From positions 1 to 36,857 of the forward strand of contig NZ_JAUHTQ010000024.1 of assembly GCF_030418165.1 (NCBI RefSeq): 36,857 nt of DNA, given 5' to 3'. Position numbers and translations under genes: made by a program. This stretch comes from Ureibacillus aquaedulcis (lineage in GTDB: Bacteria > Bacillota > Bacilli > Bacillales_A > Planococcaceae). Position 1 is the first letter of the stretch. Each line of letters opens with the position of its first letter. Below are positions 1 to 6,271 of this stretch, one piece after another. Below the pieces are notes generated by a model. That model searched no databases. It saw nothing but the letters and a program-made list of their open reading frames with translations, and had not been told where the DNA came from.

Positions 1-108
1 ATTAATCTTTACACTAATTGGTGTTGCTGCTTTGACATGTTGAGTACCAATTATAATGGGTATCAAAAGTACTATTGATAGAATTGAAATTTTAATGAGA
101 TATTTCAT
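1..108 (-). CDS. N-terminus of a secreted protein (partial)
   Basis: The start of a minus-strand gene that runs off the left edge; 36 residues are visible. The ATG at 108-106 is preceded by a clear AGGAG site about seven bases upstream. The peptide begins MKYLIKISILSIVLLI and reads through a hydrophobic stretch to QHVKAATPISVKIN. That is a lysine-positive n-region, a hydrophobic core and an AKA/AxA-like cleavage site near residue 28, a typical Sec signal peptide. The residues after cleavage resemble the start of copper-amine-oxidase-N-like 'stalk' domains common in Bacillales surface proteins. That family call is a guess, supported weakly by a stalk-domain remnant at 3541-3711. Confidence 0.6.
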   Translation of the reverse strand, partial: MKYLIKISILSIVLLIPIIIGTQHVKAATPISVKIN

Positions 109-191
109 CTAATGGCTCCTTATGTATGTGAAATTAATACCATAATAATTTTCCCTCATATAGTATTATTTTTCAATATCAATTATATATT

Positions 192-259
192 TTATTCAAC
201 AATCGGGCGCTTTTCTTGAATAAGTAAAGTGCTTTATGAGGGCTAGATTGGTTGAATAA
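192..259. repeat. dispersed short repeat, copy 1 (68 bp, inverted termini)
   Basis: The ends form an inverted repeat: TTATTCAACAATC on the left and GATTGGTTGAATAA on the right, with one extra base in the right arm. The inner part carries GGGCGC and CTTGAATAAG blocks shared with the copy at 26131-26208. It has no coding capacity. It may be a MITE-like or REP-like element. The rest of the gap between 109 and 413 holds only the promoter of the next gene. Confidence 0.65.
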
Positions 260-351
260 CGTACTGGAGAATTATACTTAAACCTAACAACACTTAAACA
301 CCTAATTTAAGAGGATAAGATAGATTTAAATGATAAATACAGTAAAATTTA

Positions 352-381
352 TTACTTATTAATGAAATTAACTTATATAAT
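352..381 (+). promoter_or_regulatory. probable promoter of the WYL regulator gene
   Basis: TATAAT at 376-381 is a perfect -10, and TTACTT at 352-357 is a weak -35 at 18 bases spacing. A GAGGTAG ribosome binding site follows at about 401-407, seven bases before the ATG at 414. Confidence 0.5.
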
Positions 382-413
382 ATACAGTAAATTCCATATA
401 GAGGTAGATTTGT

Positions 414-1376
414 ATGTCTAAAATAGACAATATACTAGCAATTCTTTGGATGCTTAATTCAGGTGAAAAAATTACTGCTAAACAGATTTCAGAAAAACTA
501 GAGATGAATATAAGGACTGTGTATCGTTATATTGATACACTTTCAACGAGTGGTGTACCTATAATTTCAGACACAGGACATAACGGTGGATACACTTTAT
601 TGAATAATTTTATTGAAGCACCTCTCTTTTTTGATTTTGAGGAGCAAACTTCATTATTTCATGCAGCGGTTTTTGCCGAAGAGGCGGGATATTATGGAGG
701 TGAAGCACTAAATAGGGCTATCTCAAAACTTAGCAAATACTCAAATCAAGAGCAGGAAGCAAAGATTAATCAACATTTTAATAGCCTTGAAGTAATAAGG
801 CGATTTAATTCTCTCTCTATAGCAGGTTTTTTGAACGAGTTAGAACTGTCCGTAGCTGACGGATACTCAGTAAAAATTCATTACGATAAGAGTGGCGAAC
901 AACAATTAAAGTTTAGATTGGTCGATCCGTACAGAATTATCTATTGGAATAATAAGTGGTATGTGATTGGATTTTGTCATCTTAGGAATGAAATCCGTAG
1001 TTTTAGAGTAGATCGAATTGAAAGTCTAATGCCAACCGAAAATAAGTTTGAACAACCAGAAAATTTTTCAGCAAGTGACTTTTTTAAGAAAAACCTCCTT
1101 CCTACCATAGAAGATAAAGAAGAAATTACCCCTTTAATTATTAATGGAGGATATAGGGCGTTGGAAGATATTTGCCAACATTGGTTTTTAGGTCACTATC
1201 TCCAAGAACGGAGTTCGGATCAAGCAATTTTTCTTCTTGAAAAGGGTATTCTTCATACATATATACCTTATTTGCTTTTACCGTATGGAAAATCTATTCA
1301 AGTTATTGAGCCCATAAGTCTAAAGAAAAGACTTGTCGAAGTGCTGTCTGACTTAATAAATTTTCATCAAAAATGA
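414..1376 (+). CDS. YafY-type HTH and WYL-domain transcriptional regulator
   Basis: A 320-residue DNA-binding regulator. An N-terminal DeoR/HTH_11-like winged helix covers about residues 5-65 (EKITAKQISEKLEMNIRTVYRYIDTL). A WYL ligand-sensing domain follows at about 140-225 and includes the pattern VDPYRIIYWNNKWYVIGFCH and FRVDRIESL. A C-terminal WCX-like extension completes the protein, and the length is normal for the family. WYL domains are thought to sense nucleic acid or nucleotide ligands. The gene is monocistronic and ends in a strong terminator. A DJ-1/PfpI gene follows on the same strand and could be a target, but nothing in the sequence proves this. The start is set by a GAGGTAG ribosome binding site. 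Confidence 0.9.
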   Translation: MSKIDNILAILWMLNSGEKITAKQISEKLEMNIRTVYRYIDTLSTSGVPIISDTGHNGGYTLLNNFIEAPLFFDFEEQTSLFHAAVFAEEAGYYGGEALNRAISKLSKYSNQEQEAKINQHFNSLEVIRRFNSLSIAGFLNELELSVADGYSVKIHYDKSGEQQLKFRLVDPYRIIYWNNKWYVIGFCHLRNEIRSFRVDRIESLMPTENKFEQPENFSASDFFKKNLLPTIEDKEEITPLIINGGYRALEDICQHWFLGHYLQERSSDQAIFLLEKGILHTYIPYLLLPYGKSIQVIEPISLKKRLVEVLSDLINFHQK

Positions 1377-1377
1377 T

Positions 1378-1412
1378 AACTTCCCTGACGGTAGCTGTCA
1401 GGGAAGTTTTAT
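1378..1412 (+). terminator. Rho-independent terminator after the WYL regulator
   Basis: A perfect 12-bp stem, AACTTCCCTGAC with GTCAGGGAAGTT, a seven-base loop and a T-rich tail, directly behind the TGA stop. Confidence 0.9.
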
Positions 1413-1451
1413 TATGATAGTTTATATCAATTATGATGGGAGTGTTATTGG

Positions 1452-2081
1452 ATGCAAACAAAAAATATTTATTTATATGTATTTAATACAATGTCAGACT
1501 GGGAATATGGATATTTAATTGCAGAACTAAACACGGGAAGATATTTTAAAAGAGATATAGCACCTTTAAAAATAGTTACAGTAGGGGCTAATATAGAAAT
1601 GGTTAATACGATGGGGGGGGCTGAGGATAAAACCAGATATTTCTGTTAATGAGTGTAATCTTGAGAGTAAAGATCTTTTGATTTTACCCGGAGGGACTAC
1701 TTGGAGAGAAGATATTCATCAACCGATCTTGAAAAAAATTGGCGAAGCTTTACAGCTTGGCATTATTGTCGCTGCAATTTGTGGTGCAACTGAAGGCCTC
1801 GCGAATAAAGGATACCTAGATTCTAGAAAGCATACAAGCAATAATTTAGAGTATATTAAAATGGTTTGTCCTAATTATAAAGGAGAGAAATTTCATGAGA
1901 TGGGACCTGTAGTATCAGATGCAAACTTGATTACTGCATCAGGAGTAGCTCCTCTGGAATTTGCGATGGAAGTACAAAAAAAATAGATGTATTTTCACCA
2001 GCTACATTACATTCATGGTATAACCTATACAAGACTCATAAACCTGAATACTTCTTCCAGTTAATGAAATCAATAAATTGA
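1452..2081 (+). pseudogene. DJ-1/PfpI (YdeA-like) protein, two homopolymer frameshifts
   Basis: A type 1 glutamine-amidotransferase-like protein of about 209 residues, readable only across three frames. Frame one starts at ATG 1452 (MQTKNIYLYVFNTMSDWEYGY). It leaves frame at a run of eight G at 1613-1620, where seven would keep the frame. The second segment holds the family core LLILPGGTTW and the nucleophile elbow AAICGATEGLA with its Cys, then HTSNN. It hits a stop just behind a run of eight A at 1976-1983; nine A would continue into DVFSPATLHSWYNLYK and end at TGA 2081. All segments are well conserved, so the break is recent, a phase-variable tract or a sequencing error. The family includes stress chaperone/deglycase-like and uncharacterised members; the substrate is unknown. 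Confidence 0.8.
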
Positions 2082-2159
2082 AGAGCAGAAAAGTAACTTG
2101 GTGTTGATTTAATAGAACTGGTAACTATATCCCTTTTTAATCTTATTGTGAAACCATGA

Positions 2160-3146
2160 TTTTTTTTACTTATCATTGTAGGCGGATACCTTATTGCTCT
2201 AATGATTTCACGCTTACGTAAGCTGATGCAAGACGTAACCAATACGTCTCAACAGGTAGCTGCTTCCTCAGAAGAGTTGACGGCGAGTGCAGAACAAACA
2301 AGTCGTGCTACAGAGGAAATAACAAGTGCCATTCAAACAATTGCCGAGGGATCAGAGCTTTCTACTGCTAGTCTAGAAGAAAGTACGTCAGGTTTAGAAG
2401 AAGTGACGATAGGAATACAAAACATTGCGGATAGTTCCAATGCCATTGCAGAGGCTAGTTCATATGCAACGGAACAAGCGAAAATGGGAGGTGAGTTTGT
2501 TGGTAAGACTGCTCAACAAATTCACTCAATCCATCGATCGGTAAATGATAGTGGAGAAGCCATTCGTTCTTTAGATACTCGTTCACAGGAAATTGAAGAA
2601 ATCACGAAATTAATTACAGAAATAGCTAACCAAACTAACTTATTAGCATTAAATGCAGCTATCGAAGCAGCAAGGGCAGGGGAGCATGGAAAAGGGTTTG
2701 CCGTAGTTGCAGATGAAGTTCGTAAGCTGGCAGAACAATCCCAACAATCTTCCACTCAGATTTCAACGTTAATAAATGAAATACAAATGGATATGGCACG
2801 CTCAAACGATTCCATTAATCAAGTAAAATTGGACGTGCAAGAAGGACTTACAATCGTCGAGAAAACCGAAGAAAGCTTTATTATGATTTTGGATTCCTTA
2901 GATAAAGTGGGTATGCAAATTGATGATATGGCGGCGACAGCTGAACAAATGTCGGCAAGTGCAACAGAAGTATCTGCGAATGTAACGAGTAGCACTTCTA
3001 TGTCAAGAAATGCTTCCGAGCACTCTCAATCTGTCGCTGCTGCAACAGAAGAGCAGTTAGCATCTATGGAAGAAATCTCTTCGGCATCTAACAATTTATC
3101 GGAGATGGCCATGGATCTACAAGAACTTGTAAGTAAGTTTAGATAA
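2160..3146 (+). pseudogene. methyl-accepting chemotaxis protein, 5'-truncated
   Basis: The C-terminal part of a chemotaxis receptor. The open frame begins after a TGA at 2157-2159 with one membrane helix ([16 protein letters not shown]), followed almost at once by the cytoplasmic coiled-coil signalling domain. The hairpin tip is intact ([22 protein letters not shown], then [16 protein letters not shown]), and methylation-type Glu/Gln repeats lie on both sides. The periplasmic sensor, the first membrane helix and nearly all of the HAMP domain are absent. The first in-frame ATG (2202) lies inside the membrane helix and lacks a ribosome binding site. I therefore read it as a remnant that lost its 5' half, although HAMP-less receptors exist. 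A good terminator follows. Confidence 0.75.
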
Positions 3147-3151
3147 AATAC

Positions 3152-3193
3152 CCGTCTGACTCAAGATTGATAGAAGTCAGACGGTTTTATTTT
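3152..3193 (+). terminator. Rho-independent terminator after the chemotaxis receptor
   Basis: Stem CCGTCTGACT with AGTCAGACGG (10 bp, perfect), 13-base loop, then TTTTATTTTTT. Confidence 0.9.
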
Positions 3194-3413
3194 TTCGAAA
3201 AAATCTTCAGGGTATTTAGAAATCTCATTCATGAGATATCAGGTTCTTTACTTCCAGGAGGAGTAATGACTTTTTTCTTATTGCTCTAAAGGGCAATTTA
3301 GTTGAAGAAGTTTACATACAAAAAAGCTAAGAGAAAAATACTCTTACCTTAAGATACAGTTTATAGAAAGTATATGTACGAATTACACAAACCTAAAAAT
3401 TTAATATTATTAA

Positions 3414-3485
3414 AAAGGCATTCAGAATTTTGAATGCCCTTTGTTTGAGTCTGAACGTTTCCTTTTGAGAAACGTTATTTTTATT
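3414..3485. terminator. two adjacent hairpins in a gene-free stretch
   Basis: Hairpin one pairs GGCATTCA (3417-3424) with TGAATGCC (3431-3438). Read on the minus strand it is followed by TTTTT, so it could end the stalk-domain remnant that comes from the right. Hairpin two pairs AACGTTTC (3454-3461) with GAAACGTT (3469-3476) and has ATTTTTATT behind it on the plus strand. I see no convincing gene between 3194 and 3540. Confidence 0.55.
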
Positions 3486-3540
3486 AATTTAATAAGAATT
3501 AATTTTTATTAGTAATATAAACATATTGAGTTAAGCTAGC

Positions 3541-3711
3541 CTATTCAATATTAGTAGCTAATGATTCACTGATAAAGCGTATAGGAACCATAGTAGTACC
3601 TTCATAGATTTTTGCAGGATTAGTTAATTTTATTGAACTAGTAATCCCATTACTATTAATAGATGCTGTTCTATTTCCTGCGGTAATGACGATTTTTTTT
3701 GCTACCCTAAA
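3541..3711 (-). pseudogene. C-terminal remnant of a stalk-domain (copper amine oxidase N-like) protein
   Basis: A minus-strand open stretch of 56 codons with no start, ending at TAG (plus-strand CTA, 3541-3543). It reads KKIVITAGNRTASIN and then EGTTMVPIRFISESLATNIE. The pattern [YG]-T-x-VPIRFISE-x-L is the hallmark of the repeated stalk domain of Bacillales surface and S-layer-associated proteins. The upstream part is missing. The adjoining minus-strand sequence (3707 to about 3800) has a different short open frame (HRLEWKLVHKGKFDPEM) that I cannot assign. The AT-rich sequence from 3800 to 3900 leads into the next gene. Confidence 0.65.
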
Positions 3712-3900
3712 TTAGTCGTATTGAATTCATTCTAGGGTTCATCTCGGGATCAAACTTACCCTTATGCACCAACTTCCACTCTAATCGATGAATCAACCGG
3801 AAAATATTTAAATTAAAAATTTAATTTAAATAAATTTCTTTATTCTTTAAAATGAATTATTTATAATAAATACAATTCAGGAAATGAGGAATATAGTACT

Positions 3901-4173
3901 ATGAATGAAAAAAAAAAGGTTAAATTATCAAAACAACGACAAATAACTATTCCAAAAGTTTACTTTGATGCACTACAAATGCAAGATGAAGTGACAATTG
4001 AATTAGTAGAGAGTGGATTACTAATTAAACCCGTACATAAATTACCCGAAGATTTTGCAGAACAACTTTTAGAAAGTTTAGTTAAAAAAGGGTTAAGTGG
4101 TCAAGAGCTAGTAGAGAAATTTAAAGAAGCTAAAAATAATGTGGGAGGGATTATAGGTAGCAGTAAACGATGA
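3901..4173 (+). CDS. AbrB/MazE-type antitoxin-like DNA-binding protein
   Basis: A 90-residue protein with an N-terminal SpoVT/AbrB swapped-hairpin domain (KVKLSKQRQITIPKVYFDALQMQDEVTIELVESGLLIKP). An acidic helical tail (PEDFAEQLLESLVKKGLSGQELVEKFKEAK) follows and in toxin-antitoxin pairs usually neutralises a toxin. A GGAAATGAGG site lies upstream with slightly long spacing. A second reading frame overlaps the stop (ATG 4170) but ends after 15 codons (MTLLKKNMIYNNEVN). The usual toxin partner is therefore absent or was lost. The protein may act alone as a regulator. The family call is firm; the partner is unknown. Confidence 0.8.
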   Translation: MNEKKKVKLSKQRQITIPKVYFDALQMQDEVTIELVESGLLIKPVHKLPEDFAEQLLESLVKKGLSGQELVEKFKEAKNNVGGIIGSSKR

Positions 4174-4314
4174 CATTGTTAAAAAAGAACATGATTTATA
4201 ATAATGAAGTTAATTAGAATGGTCTTTTATTTGGTGCTAGATGTTGCAATTGATGAAAGGGACCTGTGAAAAGCAACTGTTTAAAGTAAATTTTAAAAAT
4301 TATAAATAAAAGAC

Positions 4315-4362
4315 TTGTAAAAAAATAAAATTGTGTATATTATGTATATATATTATATATGA
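4315..4362 (+). promoter_or_regulatory. gntR promoter with putative GntR operator (copy 1)
   Basis: TTGTAA at 4315-4320 and TATTAT at 4338-4343 form a promoter with 17 bases between them. TGTGTATATTATGTATATA at 4332-4350 overlaps the -10, and TATTATATATGA follows. The same 19 bases recur over the -10 of the lanA1 promoter at 5895-5913. Autoregulation by the YtrA-type repressor encoded just downstream is the likely meaning. Confidence 0.65.
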
Positions 4363-4393
4363 TGTATTTCTAATTAGAAATAGAGGTAATCGC

Positions 4394-4777
4394 ATGCAAA
4401 TTATTATTACAAATAGCTCGAAGGATCCTATATACGAACAAATCGCCACACAAGTAAAAAATTTGATCATGGATAGTACTCTAAAAGAGGGTGATGCTTT
4501 ACCTTCTATGCGACAACTCGCTAAAGATTTACAGGTTAGTATCATTACAACTAAAAGAGCGTATGAAGAATTAGAAAAGGGTGGATTCATCTATTCCATT
4601 GTAGGAAAAGGTTCATTCGTATCTGAACAAAGTACAGAACTAATGAAAGAAAAACGTCTACAAACAATTGAAGAAAATATGTTTGAAATTATTTCAAATA
4701 GTAAAATGCTTGGAATTCAATTAGAGGAACTAATAGAAATGCTTACATTCCTATATAAGGAAGAAGTAAAGCAGTAG
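4394..4777 (+). CDS. GntR-family transcriptional regulator, YtrA subfamily
   Basis: A 127-residue repressor-type protein. The GntR winged helix spans about residues 10-75 (DPIYEQIATQVKNLI, DALPSMRQLAKDLQVS, TTKRAYEELEKGGFIYSIVG). A short helical dimerisation tail follows in place of a large effector domain, which is the YtrA pattern. Such proteins usually repress an operon of ABC transporter genes that answers to cell-wall-active peptides. I place the start at ATG 4394 behind AGAGGTAA; the frame stays open upstream but overlaps the operator. A permease gene and a DUF4177 gene follow on the same strand. The shared operator sequence at the lanA1 promoter makes it the best candidate regulator of the lantibiotic cluster. 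Confidence 0.9.
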   Translation: MQIIITNSSKDPIYEQIATQVKNLIMDSTLKEGDALPSMRQLAKDLQVSIITTKRAYEELEKGGFIYSIVGKGSFVSEQSTELMKEKRLQTIEENMFEIISNSKMLGIQLEELIEMLTFLYKEEVKQ

Positions 4778-4836
4778 AAAAATACGAGCTTTTAAATATC
4801 ATGATCGTAAACAATTATATGGGGAGAGGAGTATAT

Positions 4837-5451
4837 ATGTTTAATTTAATAAAGAAAGATTTCTACCTACAAAAAAATATTTTACCTATTTATTTTTTGA
4901 TTTTATGTTTCTATTTATGGTCCGGGACACACCCAGCAATTGTCATAGGAATTGTTAGTTCAATTTTTGTTATTAATTCACATTATAACGATGAAAAAGG
5001 AAAGTCTCATATTTTACTAAACTCACTTCCCTATACGAAAAAAGAAATTGTTGGATCTAAATACATTGGGATGCTAGTATTTACGACTTTTTTATTACCG
5101 TTTGTACTGTTAGGAACCTATATAACATATCAGTCATTATCTAACCTTGATATAAGAGATATATTGTATGGATACATGATTATTACATTATTTACTTCGT
5201 TTTATTTACCTTTCTTTTATCGATTTGATCAGCAATACATTCTAGTAATATTTACGTTGATTTTTACTATTATTATTGTATTTGCGAAAAATTCCACAAT
5301 ACTTATTTCTAATATTGTAGGTGAATTCTCAAATATAGTGATGGAATTAAATAATCCTTTAATACAGTTGTCAGCATTAGTTGTAATATTAATAATATTT
5401 GGGCTTTCTTGGGTGTTATCAATGAAGGTATATAGTAAACGTTCATTTTAA
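4837..5451 (+). CDS. ABC-2 type transporter permease (no ATPase beside it)
   Basis: A 204-residue membrane protein starting at ATG 4837 (MFNLIKKDFYLQKN) behind GGGGAGAGGAG. About six hydrophobic segments are visible (LPIYFLILCFYLW, AIVIGIVSSIFVI, MLVFTTFLLPFVLLG, YGYMIITLFTSFYLPF, YILVIFTLIFTIIIVF, LSALVVILIIFGLSWVL). The DKG-K-HILLNSLPYTKKEIVGSKY stretch after helix two is typical of ABC-2 permeases in YtrA-controlled operons. Such operons normally carry the ATP-binding gene between regulator and permease, but none is present here. The orphan ATPase at 20543-21418 on the other side of the cluster is of the fitting type. The transporter probably exports or senses a peptide or lipid; the substrate is not known. 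Confidence 0.85.
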   Translation: MFNLIKKDFYLQKNILPIYFLILCFYLWSGTHPAIVIGIVSSIFVINSHYNDEKGKSHILLNSLPYTKKEIVGSKYIGMLVFTTFLLPFVLLGTYITYQSLSNLDIRDILYGYMIITLFTSFYLPFFYRFDQQYILVIFTLIFTIIIVFAKNSTILISNIVGEFSNIVMELNNPLIQLSALVVILIIFGLSWVLSMKVYSKRSF

Positions 5452-5480
5452 TTCTGCAGACTCAATAAAGGAGAGATAAT

Positions 5481-5669
5481 ATGTTTGAATATAAATTTGA
5501 AACTGTTTCAGTAAGTGTACTAAAAGGAACTATTAAAGACGATCATCGAGAAATTATTAAGAATTTAGCAAAAGAAGGATGGCGTCTACATTCTTTTACT
5601 CCCCTACCATTTTTGGCCGGGGGCCAAGCACAGAAAATAGAAATAATCTTTGAAAAAGAAATTCGCTAA
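5481..5669 (+). CDS. DUF4177 domain small protein
   Basis: A 62-residue soluble protein (MFEYKFETVSVSVLKGTIKDD, then EIIKNLAKEGWRLHSFTPLP, ending IEIIFEKEI). The Y-K-x-E-x-V opening, LAKEGWRLHSF in the middle and a beta-strand end with IIFEK are the DUF4177 pattern. A strong AAAGGAGAGATA site precedes the ATG. It closes the regulator-permease transcription unit, ahead of a terminator. DUF4177 genes often accompany YtrA-type regulator and ABC transporter operons; the function is unknown. Confidence 0.75.
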   Translation: MFEYKFETVSVSVLKGTIKDDHREIIKNLAKEGWRLHSFTPLPFLAGGQAQKIEIIFEKEIR

Positions 5670-5699
5670 GTTAAAAATTGTAAAAAGAATATTAAATAA

Positions 5700-5745
5700 A
5701 CACGGTTAAAGATAAGGGGAATTATCTTTAGCTGTGTTTTTTTTT
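5700..5745 (+). terminator. terminator between the regulator operon and lanA1
   Basis: A 15-bp imperfect stem (5701-5715 with 5722-5736, with mismatches and wobbles near the base) and a run of nine T. It isolates lanA1 from the upstream operon, so lanA1 needs its own promoter. Confidence 0.85.
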
Positions 5746-5874
5746 GTTAATTAAGTGAGAAAACTTCAATTTTTAAAATATTAAAAATCAAAAAAACACT
5801 ATAAATGTCACAAACCTAAATTATACATTTAAGTATAAAGATGTAAGAAAAGTGTAAATATTGGAAAAATACCA

Positions 5875-5943
5875 TTGACAATGAAAATATACAATGTGTA
5901 TATTATGTATATATTATATGCGTGACTTTCAAAGCGCTATAAT
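5875..5943 (+). promoter_or_regulatory. lanA1 promoter with putative GntR operator (copy 2)
   Basis: TTGACA at 5875-5880 is a perfect -35, and TATATT at 5899-5904 is a -10 at 18 bases. The 19 bases at 5895-5913 are identical to the gntR promoter site at 4332-4350 and cover this -10. TTATATGCGTGA follows. A second perfect -10, TATAAT, stands at 5938-5943 without a good -35 and could be an alternative start. The layout predicts repression of the lantibiotic genes by the upstream GntR protein. Confidence 0.7.
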
Positions 5944-5944
5944 A

Positions 5945-5965
5945 TACGTCATTAAATATGACGTA
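5945..5965 (+). repeat. 8-bp perfect inverted repeat in the lanA1 leader
   Basis: TACGTCAT and ATGACGTA are separated by five bases, between the promoter and the lanA1 ribosome binding site. It could be a second regulator site or a small leader hairpin. No other copy is present in the window. Confidence 0.45.
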
Positions 5966-5997
5966 AGCTCCCAAATAAAAAATTTGTGAGGTGCAAA

Positions 5998-6192
5998 ATG
6001 AATTTAATTCAAGAAAAAGAAGTAGTAAGTGCAGCACATAATTCAGTAGGGAACTTTCTAGAAGAGTTATCAGACACAGAATTAAATATGTTACAAGGAG
6101 CTGCTTGTAAATGGTGGGACATTAGCTGTCATGGTGGAAATGATGGATATTTCTGCACGTTTACAGCGGAGTGTCAACGTAGTTGTAACTAA
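5998..6192 (+). CDS. lanA1: lantibiotic alpha precursor peptide (LanA1, haloduracin-alpha type)
   Basis: A 64-residue class II lantibiotic precursor. The start is ATG 5998 behind GAGGTG; the GTG at 5986 lies inside the ribosome binding site. The leader is acidic (NFLEELSDTELNMLQGAA), and cleavage falls at the GA/AA pair, residues 34-36. The core begins with Cys37. Its order of Cys, Ser and Thr matches haloduracin alpha as I recall it: C37-x6-C44 for a disulfide, then Ser43-Cys53, Thr54-Cys59 and Thr56-Cys63 for thioether rings. The motif CTFTAEC (53-59) is the mersacidin-like lipid II-binding element, with the critical Glu58 present. Ser62 corresponds to the Ser that escapes dehydration in haloduracin. 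LanM1, next to it, is the likely synthetase. The mature peptide should bind lipid II outside the producing cell and recruit the beta peptide. Confidence 0.95.
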   Translation: MNLIQEKEVVSAAHNSVGNFLEELSDTELNMLQGAACKWWDISCHGGNDGYFCTFTAECQRSCN

Positions 6193-6199
6193 ACATTAA

Positions 6200-6236
6200 A
6201 AGTATTTGATGGATTGTTAGAATCCATCAAATACTT
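6200..6236 (+). promoter_or_regulatory. perfect 16-bp hairpin between lanA1 and lanM1
   Basis: AAGTATTTGATGGATT (6200-6215) and AATCCATCAAATACTT (6221-6236) pair without a mismatch around a five-base loop. There is no T-run, so it is not a standard terminator. It probably protects the lanA1 message from 3' decay or gives partial termination, keeping peptide mRNA above synthetase mRNA. Confidence 0.8.
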
Positions 6237-6271
6237 CTATGAAATTTAAAATTAGTAGGTAGGTGAAGGTT

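Noticed and set aside
3272..3291. AGGAGG followed by an ATG near 3267.
   Set aside because: The frame ends after seven codons and nothing suggests a peptide function.
3707..3803. A minus-strand open frame with HRLEWKLVHKGKFDPEM, which looks coding in composition.
   Set aside because: It has no start and no family that I can name. It is mentioned only with the stalk-domain remnant.
4331..4393. An upstream extension of the GntR frame to 4331.
   Set aside because: The extension covers the promoter and operator and lacks a ribosome binding site; ATG 4394 with AGAGGTAA is better.
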